Positions 31,144 to 38,928 of a DNA stretch of 41,833 nucleotides are shown one piece after another. The stretch is taken from contig DBDQ01000122.1 in assembly GCA_002293665.1 (NCBI GenBank), positions 1 through 41,833 on the forward strand, given 5' to 3'. The position numbers and the translations under genes were made by a program. Under the pieces are notes generated by a model, which was not told the origin of the DNA, did no database searches, and saw only the letters and a program-made list of their open reading frames with translations. This DNA is from Alistipes sp. UBA928. GTDB lineage: Bacteria > Bacteroidota > Bacteroidia > Bacteroidales > Rikenellaceae. Each line of letters opens with the position of its first letter. Within the stretch, counting starts at the first letter, position 1.

Positions 31144-32736
31144 ATGTTTGTAAAAGCCTACACAGCAACAATCTACGGAATAGATGCAATGACGGTGGCG
31201 GTAGAGGCCAACGTCTCGTCGGGCATAGGCATGTACCTTGTGGGACTGCCCGACGGCGCCGTCAAGGAGAGCCAGGACAGGATCCGGTCGGCATTCATCA
31301 ACTGCGACCTGCGGATGACCGGAAAACGCCTCGTGGTGAACCTCGCACCGGCCGACGTGAGAAAAGAGGGCGCAGCGTTCGACCTGCCCATCGCCGTGGC
31401 GATACTCGCCTCCACCGAGCAGATCGGCGTCGAACGCCTCAACGACTATATGATAACGGGCGAGTTGTCGCTCGACGGCGCCATCAAGCCCGTGCGAGGG
31501 GTGCTGCCCATAGCGATCGCCGCGCGTAAAGGAGGGTTTCGCGGAGTGATCGTACCCATCGAAAACGTTCCCGAGGCGGCCGTGGTGCAGGGTCTCGACG
31601 TGATCGGTGTGGAGAATCTGAAACAGGCCGCGGCTTTCCTCGACGGCAAGCATGAAATTCACCCCGCCCCACACTCTGTCAATGCCGCGGAGAGCGACTC
31701 CGAGACCGGCTCTTACTCCGAAGACTTCAGCGACGTGAGGGGTCAGAGCCACGTGAAACGCGCGCTGGAGATCGCCGCGGCGGGCGGCCACAACATCATA
31801 ATGATAGGCGCACCCGGCAGCGGCAAAACGATGCTGGCGCGCCGCATGCCGTCGATAATGCCGCCTATGACACTCGACGAGGCTCTCGAGACCACCAAGA
31901 TACACTCTGTGGCGGGAAAACTCGGGGCGCGCCGCGGGTTGCTCCACGAACGTCCGTTTCGCGCTCCGCACCACCTCACCTCGCAGGTGGCGCTCATAGG
32001 CGGAGGGTCGAACCCCCAGCCGGGCGAGGTGTCGATGGCCCACAACGGGATACTTTTTCTCGACGAACTGCCCGAGTTCGGCCGCTCGGTACTGGAGGTG
32101 CTGCGCCAGCCGATGGAGGACAAGAGCATCACCGTGAGCCGCGCGAAGTACAGTGTGGAGTATCCTGCCAATTTCACGCTCGTGGCGTCGATGAACCCCT
32201 GCCCCTGCGGCTACTACAACCACCCCACTAAGGAGTGCGTTTGCGGAGGGGGTGTGGTTTTCCGCTATCTCAACCGCATTTCGGGCCCGTTGATGGATCG
32301 GATCGACCTCCACATCGAGGTGGTGCCGGTGTCGCTCGAGGAGATGTCGACCACCGCGCCCGGTCGGAACGCCGACGGCGGATTTAGCTACGCAGAAACT
32401 TCGGCTGAAATCCGAAAGAGAGTCATAGCCGCCAGGCAGATACAGTCACACCGGTTTGCCGACTGCCCCGGCGTACACACCAACGCAATGATGAACAGCA
32501 AAATGCTGCGCGAATTCTGTCCCCTGTCGCGCGAGTCGGCGGCGATGCTTGCCACGGCAATGGAGCGCCTGTCGCTCTCGGCAAGGGCCTACGACCGGAT
32601 CATCAAAGTAGCCCGCACGATCGCCGACCTCTCCGCCGACCCCGACGCCGATCCCGCCACAACCCCCATCACCCCGGCCCACATCGCCGAAGCAATCAAC
32701 TACCGCTCGCTCGACCGCGAGAACTGGGGGCGGTAA
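31144..32736 (+). CDS. comM: Mg-chelatase-like AAA+ ATPase (YifB/ComM)
   Basis: A ComM/YifB protein of 530 residues, a branch migration helicase used in natural transformation in gamma-proteobacteria. It has the N-terminal Lon-protease-like S16 fold (VGLPDGAVKESQDRIRSAF), the AAA+ Walker A GAPGSGKTMLARR near residue 222, LFLDELPEF and a C-terminal lid (RAYDRIIKVARTIADL). Zinc-type cysteines occur in CPCGYYNHPTKECVC. Residues about 407-418 (RNADGGFSYAET) come from a family 1 repeat; related proteins go directly from the loop after VPV to the SSAEIR-type sequence, so it looks like a clean insertion of about 11 residues. It is 34 bp after dnaB. Confidence 0.94.
   Translation: MFVKAYTATIYGIDAMTVAVEANVSSGIGMYLVGLPDGAVKESQDRIRSAFINCDLRMTGKRLVVNLAPADVRKEGAAFDLPIAVAILASTEQIGVERLNDYMITGELSLDGAIKPVRGVLPIAIAARKGGFRGVIVPIENVPEAAVVQGLDVIGVENLKQAAAFLDGKHEIHPAPHSVNAAESDSETGSYSEDFSDVRGQSHVKRALEIAAAGGHNIIMIGAPGSGKTMLARRMPSIMPPMTLDEALETTKIHSVAGKLGARRGLLHERPFRAPHHLTSQVALIGGGSNPQPGEVSMAHNGILFLDELPEFGRSVLEVLRQPMEDKSITVSRAKYSVEYPANFTLVASMNPCPCGYYNHPTKECVCGGGVVFRYLNRISGPLMDRIDLHIEVVPVSLEEMSTTAPGRNADGGFSYAETSAEIRKRVIAARQIQSHRFADCPGVHTNAMMNSKMLREFCPLSRESAAMLATAMERLSLSARAYDRIIKVARTIADLSADPDADPATTPITPAHIAEAINYRSLDRENWGR
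32363..32397 (+). repeat. Hairpin repeat family 1, copy 5 (inside comM)
   Basis: GTCGG-AACG-CCGAC followed by GGCGGATTTAGCTACGCA. This is the reference copy: perfect stem, loop and tail. It is translated as RNADGGFSYA. Confidence 0.85.
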
Positions 32737-32772
32737 GAACCGAGGTAAAAAGCATCGCCGACCGGCGGTTCA

Positions 32773-33087
32773 TCACAGCAAACGGGGTTTCTGAATGATA
32801 CGGATCACGAGCGAGACCATGTAGGTGACCATACCATAGAGAGTGGTGATAAGGGCGATCCTGATCCCTCCCCACAGAAGCCCCTGAGACACGCCTCCGG
32901 CAGCATGAATAGATTCTGCGGCGTCGAACATTCCCGCCACCGTGCCCAGAATTCCCGTCATCAGGGCCAAAAGGCCAATCTCCTTTACCCATCCCGGGGC
33001 TTTCCACGCAGCGAGCAAAAGTGCGATAAGTTCGAGGGTGATGACACTCATCCATCCAGCCCCTCCTTCAACGAATAATTTAAACAT
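32773..33087 (-). CDS. Small membrane protein, MotA/TolQ/ExbB-like
   Basis: A 104-residue protein with three hydrophobic segments (SVITLELIALLLAAW; IGLLALMTGILGTVAGMF; LLWGGIRIALITTLYGMVTYMVSLVI). The pair GTVAGMF and ITTLYGM resembles the membrane core of MotA/TolQ/ExbB proton channel subunits, but the protein is much shorter than those and no TolR/ExbD partner is adjacent. It has a -7 box TAACTTTG at 33121-33128. It is divergent from a LytTR regulator across a gap with direct repeats, so it is probably a target or partner of that regulator. Confidence 0.7.
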   Translation of the reverse strand: MFKLFVEGGAGWMSVITLELIALLLAAWKAPGWVKEIGLLALMTGILGTVAGMFDAAESIHAAGGVSQGLLWGGIRIALITTLYGMVTYMVSLVIRIIQKPRLL

Positions 33088-33120
33088 GACTTACGGCATT
33101 TTAGTGATTTAACTTCACTG

Positions 33121-33128
33121 CAAAGTTA
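33121..33128 (-). promoter_or_regulatory. -7 box of the small membrane protein gene
   Basis: TAACTTTG on the minus strand, 33 bases before the ATG at 33087. Confidence 0.65.
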
Positions 33129-33163
33129 TGCAGCCGTCGGGCAAAACAGCTCATCCGTGACCT

Positions 33164-33213
33164 GTCGAATCCCACGCTTCCGGCGTCGAATCCCTCATTT
33201 GGTCGGAAATCCC
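33164..33213. promoter_or_regulatory. Direct repeats, candidate LytTR binding sites
   Basis: GTCGAATCCC occurs at 33164-33173 and again at 33185-33194, exactly 21 bp apart (two helical turns). A looser third copy, GTCGGAAATCCC, starts at 33202. LytTR regulators bind direct repeats about 21 bp apart, and these lie between the regulator gene and its divergent neighbour. The sequence is not the AgrA-type consensus. Confidence 0.55.
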
Positions 33214-33272
33214 GCCACTGCTACCCCGCAATAGCAAAAAAACAGCTAATTTTAGGCGATGAAAAAACGAAA

Positions 33273-33962
33273 ATGAAACGCTGGTTCACACCCGTCTATT
33301 GGAGCGCCGCCGTGCCTCTGGTCGCCCTCGTGTTGTGGAGCGCGATGGGGTCGCCGGACAGGGCTTTTTTTTTGGCCGTGATGTTACTGCCGGGAGTGTT
33401 GTTTTTCAAGTATTTCGCGGGCGACATCTCTTTTAAAGACCGTCGACAGGGAATTCTCCATACCGTCTATTTTGTGGCGGCGGTGATGCTGATCGAATAT
33501 CTCGGCATTTTCTTTGTCTACTTCAATGTAGAGTATCCCTACACCGACACCCCGCCGGGAATCGTGATGAATCCGCTTTTTATATGGCTCCTGTTAGGTG
33601 CGCTGTTATCGATCGAATGGCTGCTCAAAAGCCGCCTCATGGCAGGACGGGAGCCCGAGCGTCAGAAGTTCATCACCTTCATCTCCGACCGTCGCCGCCT
33701 GACTCTCGAACTCGACACGATCCTTTACATCGAATCGCGCGACGACGTGGTGACGATCGCCACGGCCGACGGTGCCCGCCACCCCACACGCATGAAAATA
33801 TCGCAATGGGAAACGTCTCTCGATGACCGTTTCGTGCGTATACACCGTTCTTTCATCGTGAGTCGCCTCCATATCACCCGTACCGATGCCCACGCGGTGT
33901 GGCTCGGCAATGTTCAGATCGAAGTATCGCGAAAGTACCGCGAAAAACTCGCAACTATTTGA
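33273..33962 (+). CDS. Membrane-anchored LytTR transcriptional regulator
   Basis: A 229-residue protein with four predicted transmembrane helices in the first 120 residues (WSAAVPLVALVLWSAM; AFFLAVMLLPGVLFFKYF; VYFVAAVMLIEYLGIFFVYF; LFIWLLLGALLSIEWLL) followed by a LytTR DNA-binding domain (LELDTILYIESRDDVVTIATADG; LDDRFVRIHRSFIVSRLHI). There is no receiver domain, so it would sense something at the membrane rather than act in a two-component system. It starts downstream of TAATTTTA, a near -7 box. It converges on and overlaps pepD by 8 bp. Confidence 0.88.
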   Translation: MKRWFTPVYWSAAVPLVALVLWSAMGSPDRAFFLAVMLLPGVLFFKYFAGDISFKDRRQGILHTVYFVAAVMLIEYLGIFFVYFNVEYPYTDTPPGIVMNPLFIWLLLGALLSIEWLLKSRLMAGREPERQKFITFISDRRRLTLELDTILYIESRDDVVTIATADGARHPTRMKISQWETSLDDRFVRIHRSFIVSRLHITRTDAHAVWLGNVQIEVSRKYREKLATI

Positions 33963-35424
33963 TCCTTCGGAGTATCTCGATGAGTAGTTTCCAAGTTTTT
34001 GCCACGGTGTCGATCCGCAGGCGTTCGTTCGGGGAGTGGGCGCCCAGGATCGTGGGGCCGGTGGAGATCATATCGAGCCGTGGATACTTCTCGAGGAAGA
34101 GTCCGCATTCGAGCCCGGCGTGGATCGCCCGCACTTTTATCTCGGTGCCGAACAACTCCCGGTACGCCTCTTTCGTCACCTCGAGCAGATGCGATTCGGG
34201 ATTCGGGGCCCAACCCGGATAGCCTTCGGAGTGTTCGACGCGCGCTCCGGCAAGTGTAAAGACGGCCTCCACGGCGTGTGCGGCGGCCCATTTTGCACTC
34301 TCCACCGACGAGCGCTGTGATGTGGTAACCACAATCCGTCCCTCCTCCAACTTTACCGACGCAAGGTTCGACGACGTTTCGACCAACCCGGGAACAGCAT
34401 GGCTCATTGCCTGCACACCGTTGGGCAGCCCCATAAGAGCGTTCACAAGGCGGCGCACTGTATCGGCGTCGATGATGTTTACCGCCCCACCCTTGTGCGG
34501 GGAAAGTGCGATGCGCACACCGGGATCGGAATGGGCAAGTTCACCCTGAATGTCGGCATCGAGACGTTCCACAAGCCGGGTGAGTTCCGCCGCACGCTCC
34601 TTCGCCACTCCCACCACGGCGCGCGCCTCACGCGGAATAGCATTGCGCAGGTTCCCGCCGTCGATAGTTGCCAATCGCAAATCGAGACCGGAGAGACCGG
34701 CCCACAGCACACGGTCAAGTATCTTGTTGGAGTTACCACGCCCCTTTTCAATGTCATCGCCGCTATGACCGCCGAGAAGACCCGTCACCGCGATCTCGAA
34801 AAACTCCAGTCCGACCGGCACTGGCTCCGGAACATAATCGAAATAAGCAAGAGAGTCGACACCACCCGCGCAGCCGATAAACACCTCGCCCTCATCCTCC
34901 GAGTCGAGATTTATCAGGTAATTGCCCGATATCATGCCGGCCTCGAGGTTGAACGCTCCCGTCAGCCCAGTCTCCTCATCGACGGTGAAAAGCGCTTCGA
35001 GGGGCGGATGTACAGCCTCGGGGTCGATCAGCAGTGCGAGCGCGAGTGCCATCCCCATACCGTTGTCGGCGCCGAGGGTCGTTCCGCGCGCCTGCACCCA
35101 CTCGCCGTCGGGGGTGATGTGAGTCACGATGCCGTCGCGCGCAAAGTCAAAAGGCTCTCCCGCGGCATTGCAGGCGCCGGCATCACGTTCACACACCATG
35201 TCGACATGGTTTTGGAGCACCACGGTGGGCCGGTCTTCCATTCCGGACGAGGCTGGTTTGCGGATCACCACGTTACCCACCGCGTCGGTGCGGTGTTCCA
35301 ACCCGTGACGCCGGGCGAACTCCTCAAGCCAGGCGACAACGGCCTCCTCGTGTTTCGAGGGGCGCGGCACCCCCGTTATCTCGTCGAAAATTGCCCACAC
35401 TGGGCGCGGTTCAAGGTTTTTCAT
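33955..35424 (-). CDS. pepD: Aminoacyl-histidine dipeptidase (M20 family), copy 2
   Basis: A 489-residue cytosolic dinuclear zinc dipeptidase. The metal-site motifs are LQNHVDMV, TTLGADNGMGMA, DEETGLTGAF, NLDSEDEGEVFIGCAGG and the C-terminal HAGLECGLF. It closely resembles the second copy at 37460. ATG 35424 overlaps the dsbD stop by 4 bp (ATGA). It is the last gene of the operon and overlaps the convergent LytTR gene by 8 bp at its 3' end. Confidence 0.92.
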   Translation of the reverse strand: MKNLEPRPVWAIFDEITGVPRPSKHEEAVVAWLEEFARRHGLEHRTDAVGNVVIRKPASSGMEDRPTVVLQNHVDMVCERDAGACNAAGEPFDFARDGIVTHITPDGEWVQARGTTLGADNGMGMALALALLIDPEAVHPPLEALFTVDEETGLTGAFNLEAGMISGNYLINLDSEDEGEVFIGCAGGVDSLAYFDYVPEPVPVGLEFFEIAVTGLLGGHSGDDIEKGRGNSNKILDRVLWAGLSGLDLRLATIDGGNLRNAIPREARAVVGVAKERAAELTRLVERLDADIQGELAHSDPGVRIALSPHKGGAVNIIDADTVRRLVNALMGLPNGVQAMSHAVPGLVETSSNLASVKLEEGRIVVTTSQRSSVESAKWAAAHAVEAVFTLAGARVEHSEGYPGWAPNPESHLLEVTKEAYRELFGTEIKVRAIHAGLECGLFLEKYPRLDMISTGPTILGAHSPNERLRIDTVAKTWKLLIEILRRIK

Positions 35425-37457
35425 CTCGCCTGGTTTTTAAACGTCTCCACGCCTTCGCGCAGAAACTCCACATATTTTGCCACATCGAGGTTATAACCAT
35501 ACACCGGCGCCAACAATTCTCCACCGGTATTGAGCACCATATAGGCGGGCTGCGCGCTCACCCCGTAGCGGGTGTTGACTATGTATGAATTTTTCCGACC
35601 TATGGTCTTCAGCTCTTTTCCGGCGGGGGTCGTAAGCCATTCGTTCTCTGGCAGGCGGGTGCGGTCGTCGGAATAGAGTGCGATCACTATGTACTCCTCG
35701 CGCAGGATGCGCTGCACTTCGGGGTCGACCCACACACGGGCCTCCATCTCGCGGCAGTTGACACAACCGTGACCCGTGAAGTCGAGGAAAACCGGTTTCC
35801 CGGCGGTGCGGGCGGCGGCCATGCCCTGTTCGAGGTCGAAGTAGCCGGGCAGGCCATGCGGCAGATGCAAAATATCCGCATATTTTACCCTCTCACCGGA
35901 ACCGGCCTCTCCACCTTCCGCATAGCTAAATCCGCCGTGGGCGTTCCCACTGAAGTCCTGTGTAGAGATCGGAGGCAGATAGCCAGAGATACCTCTCAGT
36001 GGCGCACCCCACATTCCGGGAATTAAGTAGACCACGAACGAGAAAACAGCGATCACGAGCGCCAGCCGACCCACGCCGACACGTTCGAGTGGCGCATCGT
36101 ATTTAAAGCGTATTTTACCCAGCAAATAGAACCCCGCCAGCGAGAAGACCACGATCCAAATCGCAAGATAGACCTCGCGATCGAGAATGCCCCAATGGTA
36201 GGTTTGGTCGGCCACGCTCAGGAATTTCAGTCCGAGTGCGATCTCGGCCAGCCCAAGCATCACTTTCACCTCGCCGAGCCAACCCCCGCTGCGCGGCATC
36301 CGCTCCATGATGCGCGGAAAGAAAGCGAAGAAGGTGAACGGCAGCGCGAAAACAATGGAGAAGACGAGCATAGTGGCGATCGGCCGCCAGAACTCGCCAC
36401 CCACCGACTGCATTATGGCGGTACCGACTATGGGTACCGTGCACGAGAACGACACCAGCACCAGCGTCAGGGCCAAAAAGAATACTCCCACCATGCCCGC
36501 CCTGTCGGCATTCTTGTCCGACCGGTTGAGCCATTTCGATGGCAGCTGTATCTCGAACGCCCCCAGCAACGACGCCGCGAAGAGCATGAACACTGCGAAG
36601 AACAGCACGTTGGGCACCCAATGGGTAGCCAGCCAGTTGAAGATGTCGGCCGTCACGGCCTCCCCGCCTCCGAAACGTGCCGCAAGGATCAGCGCGGCGA
36701 TCGGCAGCGTGAAGATCACCACTATGAACACCCCGAACATCGACGCCCTGAAACGCGCCTTTGCCGGGTTGGCGGTGTCCTTCAAAAAGAAAGTGACCGT
36801 CATAGGGATCATCGGGAACACGCACGGCGTGAGCAGCGCCAACAGCGCCCACCCTATCGCCGCAAGGATCATACTCCAAAGGCTCTCGCTGCCGATGTCA
36901 GCTCCGCCCCCGCCGTCATTGCGAGGGCCTTCGGCCCGAAGCAATCCAACCCTGGAACCATTCTGCATGCCCAAATCCGCCGTGGCCGTTCCCACGGGCC
37001 CAACGGGCACCGAGAACTCCCACACCCCGCGCACACAATACTCGTCGTCGCATATCTGATACTCGACTTCGCCGGCCAGCACGGCTCCGGGCCCAGTGAC
37101 CCGCACCCGTTGGGCGAACTGCCCCGCGCCCTCATAGTATCCTGTTTCAAAACCGAACACGGGGTCGTGTTTATGTATCGGCTCGGTCGCCTCATAGGGC
37201 TCGCCGACAAGTTCCAACCCGCGCGAGGGCGAGAAGTCGAAAGCCGTGGCGAGCGAGGGTATGTCGTAGGGCCCCAGATCGTAGAGATGCCAGCCGGAAG
37301 TAGGCCGGGCCTCGAAAACCACATCCCACACACCCTCCTCACCCTCGACGGGCGCGGCGACGGTACTCCATTCGGCACTGCCGACCTCCTGCGCTCCGGC
37401 CCCGAGGGTCATCAGCGCGGCGCACAACAGCGCCACAAAAACCCTCAGACCACGCAT
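35421..37457 (-). CDS. dsbD: Thiol:disulfide interchange protein DsbD with repeat insertions
   Basis: Transfers reducing power from cytoplasmic thioredoxin to periplasmic thiols. The 678-residue protein has a signal peptide (ALMTLGAGAQ), the periplasmic alpha domain with a Cys pair in CDDEYC at about 136-141, a multi-helix membrane domain (GWALLALLTPCVFPMIPMTV; SFSCTVPIVGT) and a C-terminal thioredoxin-like domain with GHGCVNC (Cys about 563/566). ATG 37457 is preferred; a GTG at 37463 would overlap the pepD stop. Linkers on both sides of the membrane domain contain repeats: residues about 155-162 (family 1) and 170-182 (family 2) before it, and 503-514 (family 1, GNAHGGFSYAEG) after it. Confidence 0.92.
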   Translation of the reverse strand: MRGLRVFVALLCAALMTLGAGAQEVGSAEWSTVAAPVEGEEGVWDVVFEARPTSGWHLYDLGPYDIPSLATAFDFSPSRGLELVGEPYEATEPIHKHDPVFGFETGYYEGAGQFAQRVRVTGPGAVLAGEVEYQICDDEYCVRGVWEFSVPVGPVGTATADLGMQNGSRVGLLRAEGPRNDGGGGADIGSESLWSMILAAIGWALLALLTPCVFPMIPMTVTFFLKDTANPAKARFRASMFGVFIVVIFTLPIAALILAARFGGGEAVTADIFNWLATHWVPNVLFFAVFMLFAASLLGAFEIQLPSKWLNRSDKNADRAGMVGVFFLALTLVLVSFSCTVPIVGTAIMQSVGGEFWRPIATMLVFSIVFALPFTFFAFFPRIMERMPRSGGWLGEVKVMLGLAEIALGLKFLSVADQTYHWGILDREVYLAIWIVVFSLAGFYLLGKIRFKYDAPLERVGVGRLALVIAVFSFVVYLIPGMWGAPLRGISGYLPPISTQDFSGNAHGGFSYAEGGEAGSGERVKYADILHLPHGLPGYFDLEQGMAAARTAGKPVFLDFTGHGCVNCREMEARVWVDPEVQRILREEYIVIALYSDDRTRLPENEWLTTPAGKELKTIGRKNSYIVNTRYGVSAQPAYMVLNTGGELLAPVYGYNLDVAKYVEFLREGVETFKNQAR
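35916..35950 (-). repeat. Hairpin repeat family 1, copy 6 (dsbD, second linker)
   Basis: GTGGG-AACG-CCCAC then GGCGGATTTAGCTATGCG on the minus strand, in frame as GNAHGGFSYA between the membrane and thioredoxin domains. Confidence 0.8.
36913..36948 (-). repeat. Palindromic repeat family 2, half copy in dsbD
   Basis: The plus strand reads CGTCATTGCGAG, then GGCC-TTC-GGCC, then CGAAGCAATCCA. This is one arm of the family seen at 21300-21378. It is translated on the minus strand as GLLRAEGPRNDG in the first DsbD linker. Confidence 0.75.
36972..36995 (-). repeat. Hairpin repeat family 1, copy 7 (dsbD, first linker)
   Basis: GTGGGAACGGCCAC then GGCGGATTTG on the minus strand; one arm position is changed, leaving a 4-pair stem. 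It is read in a different frame from the other coding copies (GTATADL) and is truncated. Confidence 0.5.
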
Positions 37458-37459
37458 AA

Positions 37460-38914
37460 TCACTTCTTAGGGGCTGTTTCGAGCGCGTCGACCAGAAACC
37501 TCCAGAACCGCTCGACGGAGGCGATGTTGACCTCTTCGTCGGGCGAGTGGGGGTAGCGGATGGTCGGGCCGCACGAGATCATGTCCATTTCGGGATATAC
37601 CCCGCCGATGATGCCGCATTCGAGACCCGCGTGCACGGCGGTGATCTCGGGTTTCTCGCCGAAGAGGCGTTCGTAGCCCGCGGCCATCGTCTTCAAAATC
37701 GGCGAGTCCATATTGGGGTTCCATCCGTCGTAGGAGCCTGACAGTTCGCACCGAGCACCCACGAGGCCGCACAGGGCGACTATCCGTTCCGCCACAAACT
37801 CTTTTTCACTCCGCATCGACGAACGCATCAGCGCCTGCATCTTCACCTCCTTGCCGTCGGACACCACGCGCGCGAAATTGTTCGACGTCTGCACCAGACC
37901 CGGCATCGAGGTCGACATCTTCACCACACCGTCGGGCACTATGCACACGAAGTCGATGAGATTTCGTGCCACCGCGGCTGGGATCACTTCTTTCGGGTAT
38001 TCGGCCGCCGAGGCGATCTTCAGCGAGATCGTATCCTCAATGTCTTTGAACTCTTTCACGAGGGTCGCCTCCATCTGTGCCACCGCCTCGGTGAGTATAT
38101 CGAGATAGTCGGCCTTCACGAGCAGCGTTGCCCGCGCCTCGCGTGGTATGGCGTTGCGCAGTCCCCCGCCGTCGATGCCCGCCAACAGCGCTCCGGCCGC
38201 CAGGTGAGGCTTCAGCGTGCGGGCGATCACCTTGTTGGCGTTGGCGCGCTGCATAATGATCTCTATGCCCGAGTGGCCGCCTTTCAGCCCTTTGACTTCG
38301 ACCGTGACGGCCTTGTAGCCCTGCGGTGCGGCTTCGGCGGTGTAGGGCAGTTGCATGTTGGCGTCCGTACCTCCGGCACAACCCGTACAAAGCTCGTTGC
38401 CACGCTCAGAGTCGAGGTTTATCAATATTTCGCTCCTGAGCTCCCCGGCCTTGAGTCCGAACGCTCCCACCATGCCCGTCTCCTCGCTGGCGGTGAGAAG
38501 CGCTTCGAGCGGGCCGTGTTTCAGTTCCTTGGACTCGAAGATCGACAGAATCGCCGCCACGCCTATGCCGTTGTCGGCGCCGAGGGTGGTTCCGTTGGCT
38601 TTCACCCGCTCTCCGTCGATAACCGGCTCGATCGGGTCTTTGGTGAAGTCGAACTTGCGGTCGCTGTTGGCCTGCGGCACCATGTCGAGGTGTGCCTGGA
38701 GCACAATTGCCTTACGCCCCTCCATTCCGGGCGTCGCGGGTTTACGCAATATTACATTGTTGGCTCCGTCGACGGTGTGTTCAAGACCGTTCTTTTTAGC
38801 GAACTCGACGACGTAGGCGCGAATTTTCTCCTCGTGATGCGAGGGGTGCGGAATGTTGCAAATCTCTGCAAAATGGCCCCAAAGGGCAGCCGGTTTAAGA
38901 TCAGTGATTTTCAT
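37460..38914 (-). CDS. pepD: Aminoacyl-histidine dipeptidase (M20 family), copy 1
   Basis: A 484-residue paralogue of the gene at 33955, with LQAHLDMV, TTLGADNGIGVA, ASEETGMVGAFGL, NLDSERGNELCTGCAGG and VHAGLECGI. Two starts are possible: GTG 38932, overlapping the purC stop (GTGA), or ATG 38914. The ATG is chosen because a perfect -7 box (38932-38939) lies at that point and homology begins at MKITDLKP. Its own stop overlaps the alternative GTG start of dsbD. Confidence 0.92.
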   Translation of the reverse strand: MKITDLKPAALWGHFAEICNIPHPSHHEEKIRAYVVEFAKKNGLEHTVDGANNVILRKPATPGMEGRKAIVLQAHLDMVPQANSDRKFDFTKDPIEPVIDGERVKANGTTLGADNGIGVAAILSIFESKELKHGPLEALLTASEETGMVGAFGLKAGELRSEILINLDSERGNELCTGCAGGTDANMQLPYTAEAAPQGYKAVTVEVKGLKGGHSGIEIIMQRANANKVIARTLKPHLAAGALLAGIDGGGLRNAIPREARATLLVKADYLDILTEAVAQMEATLVKEFKDIEDTISLKIASAAEYPKEVIPAAVARNLIDFVCIVPDGVVKMSTSMPGLVQTSNNFARVVSDGKEVKMQALMRSSMRSEKEFVAERIVALCGLVGARCELSGSYDGWNPNMDSPILKTMAAGYERLFGEKPEITAVHAGLECGIIGGVYPEMDMISCGPTIRYPHSPDEEVNIASVERFWRFLVDALETAPKK

Positions 38915-38928
38915 ATAAGATACGTTTT

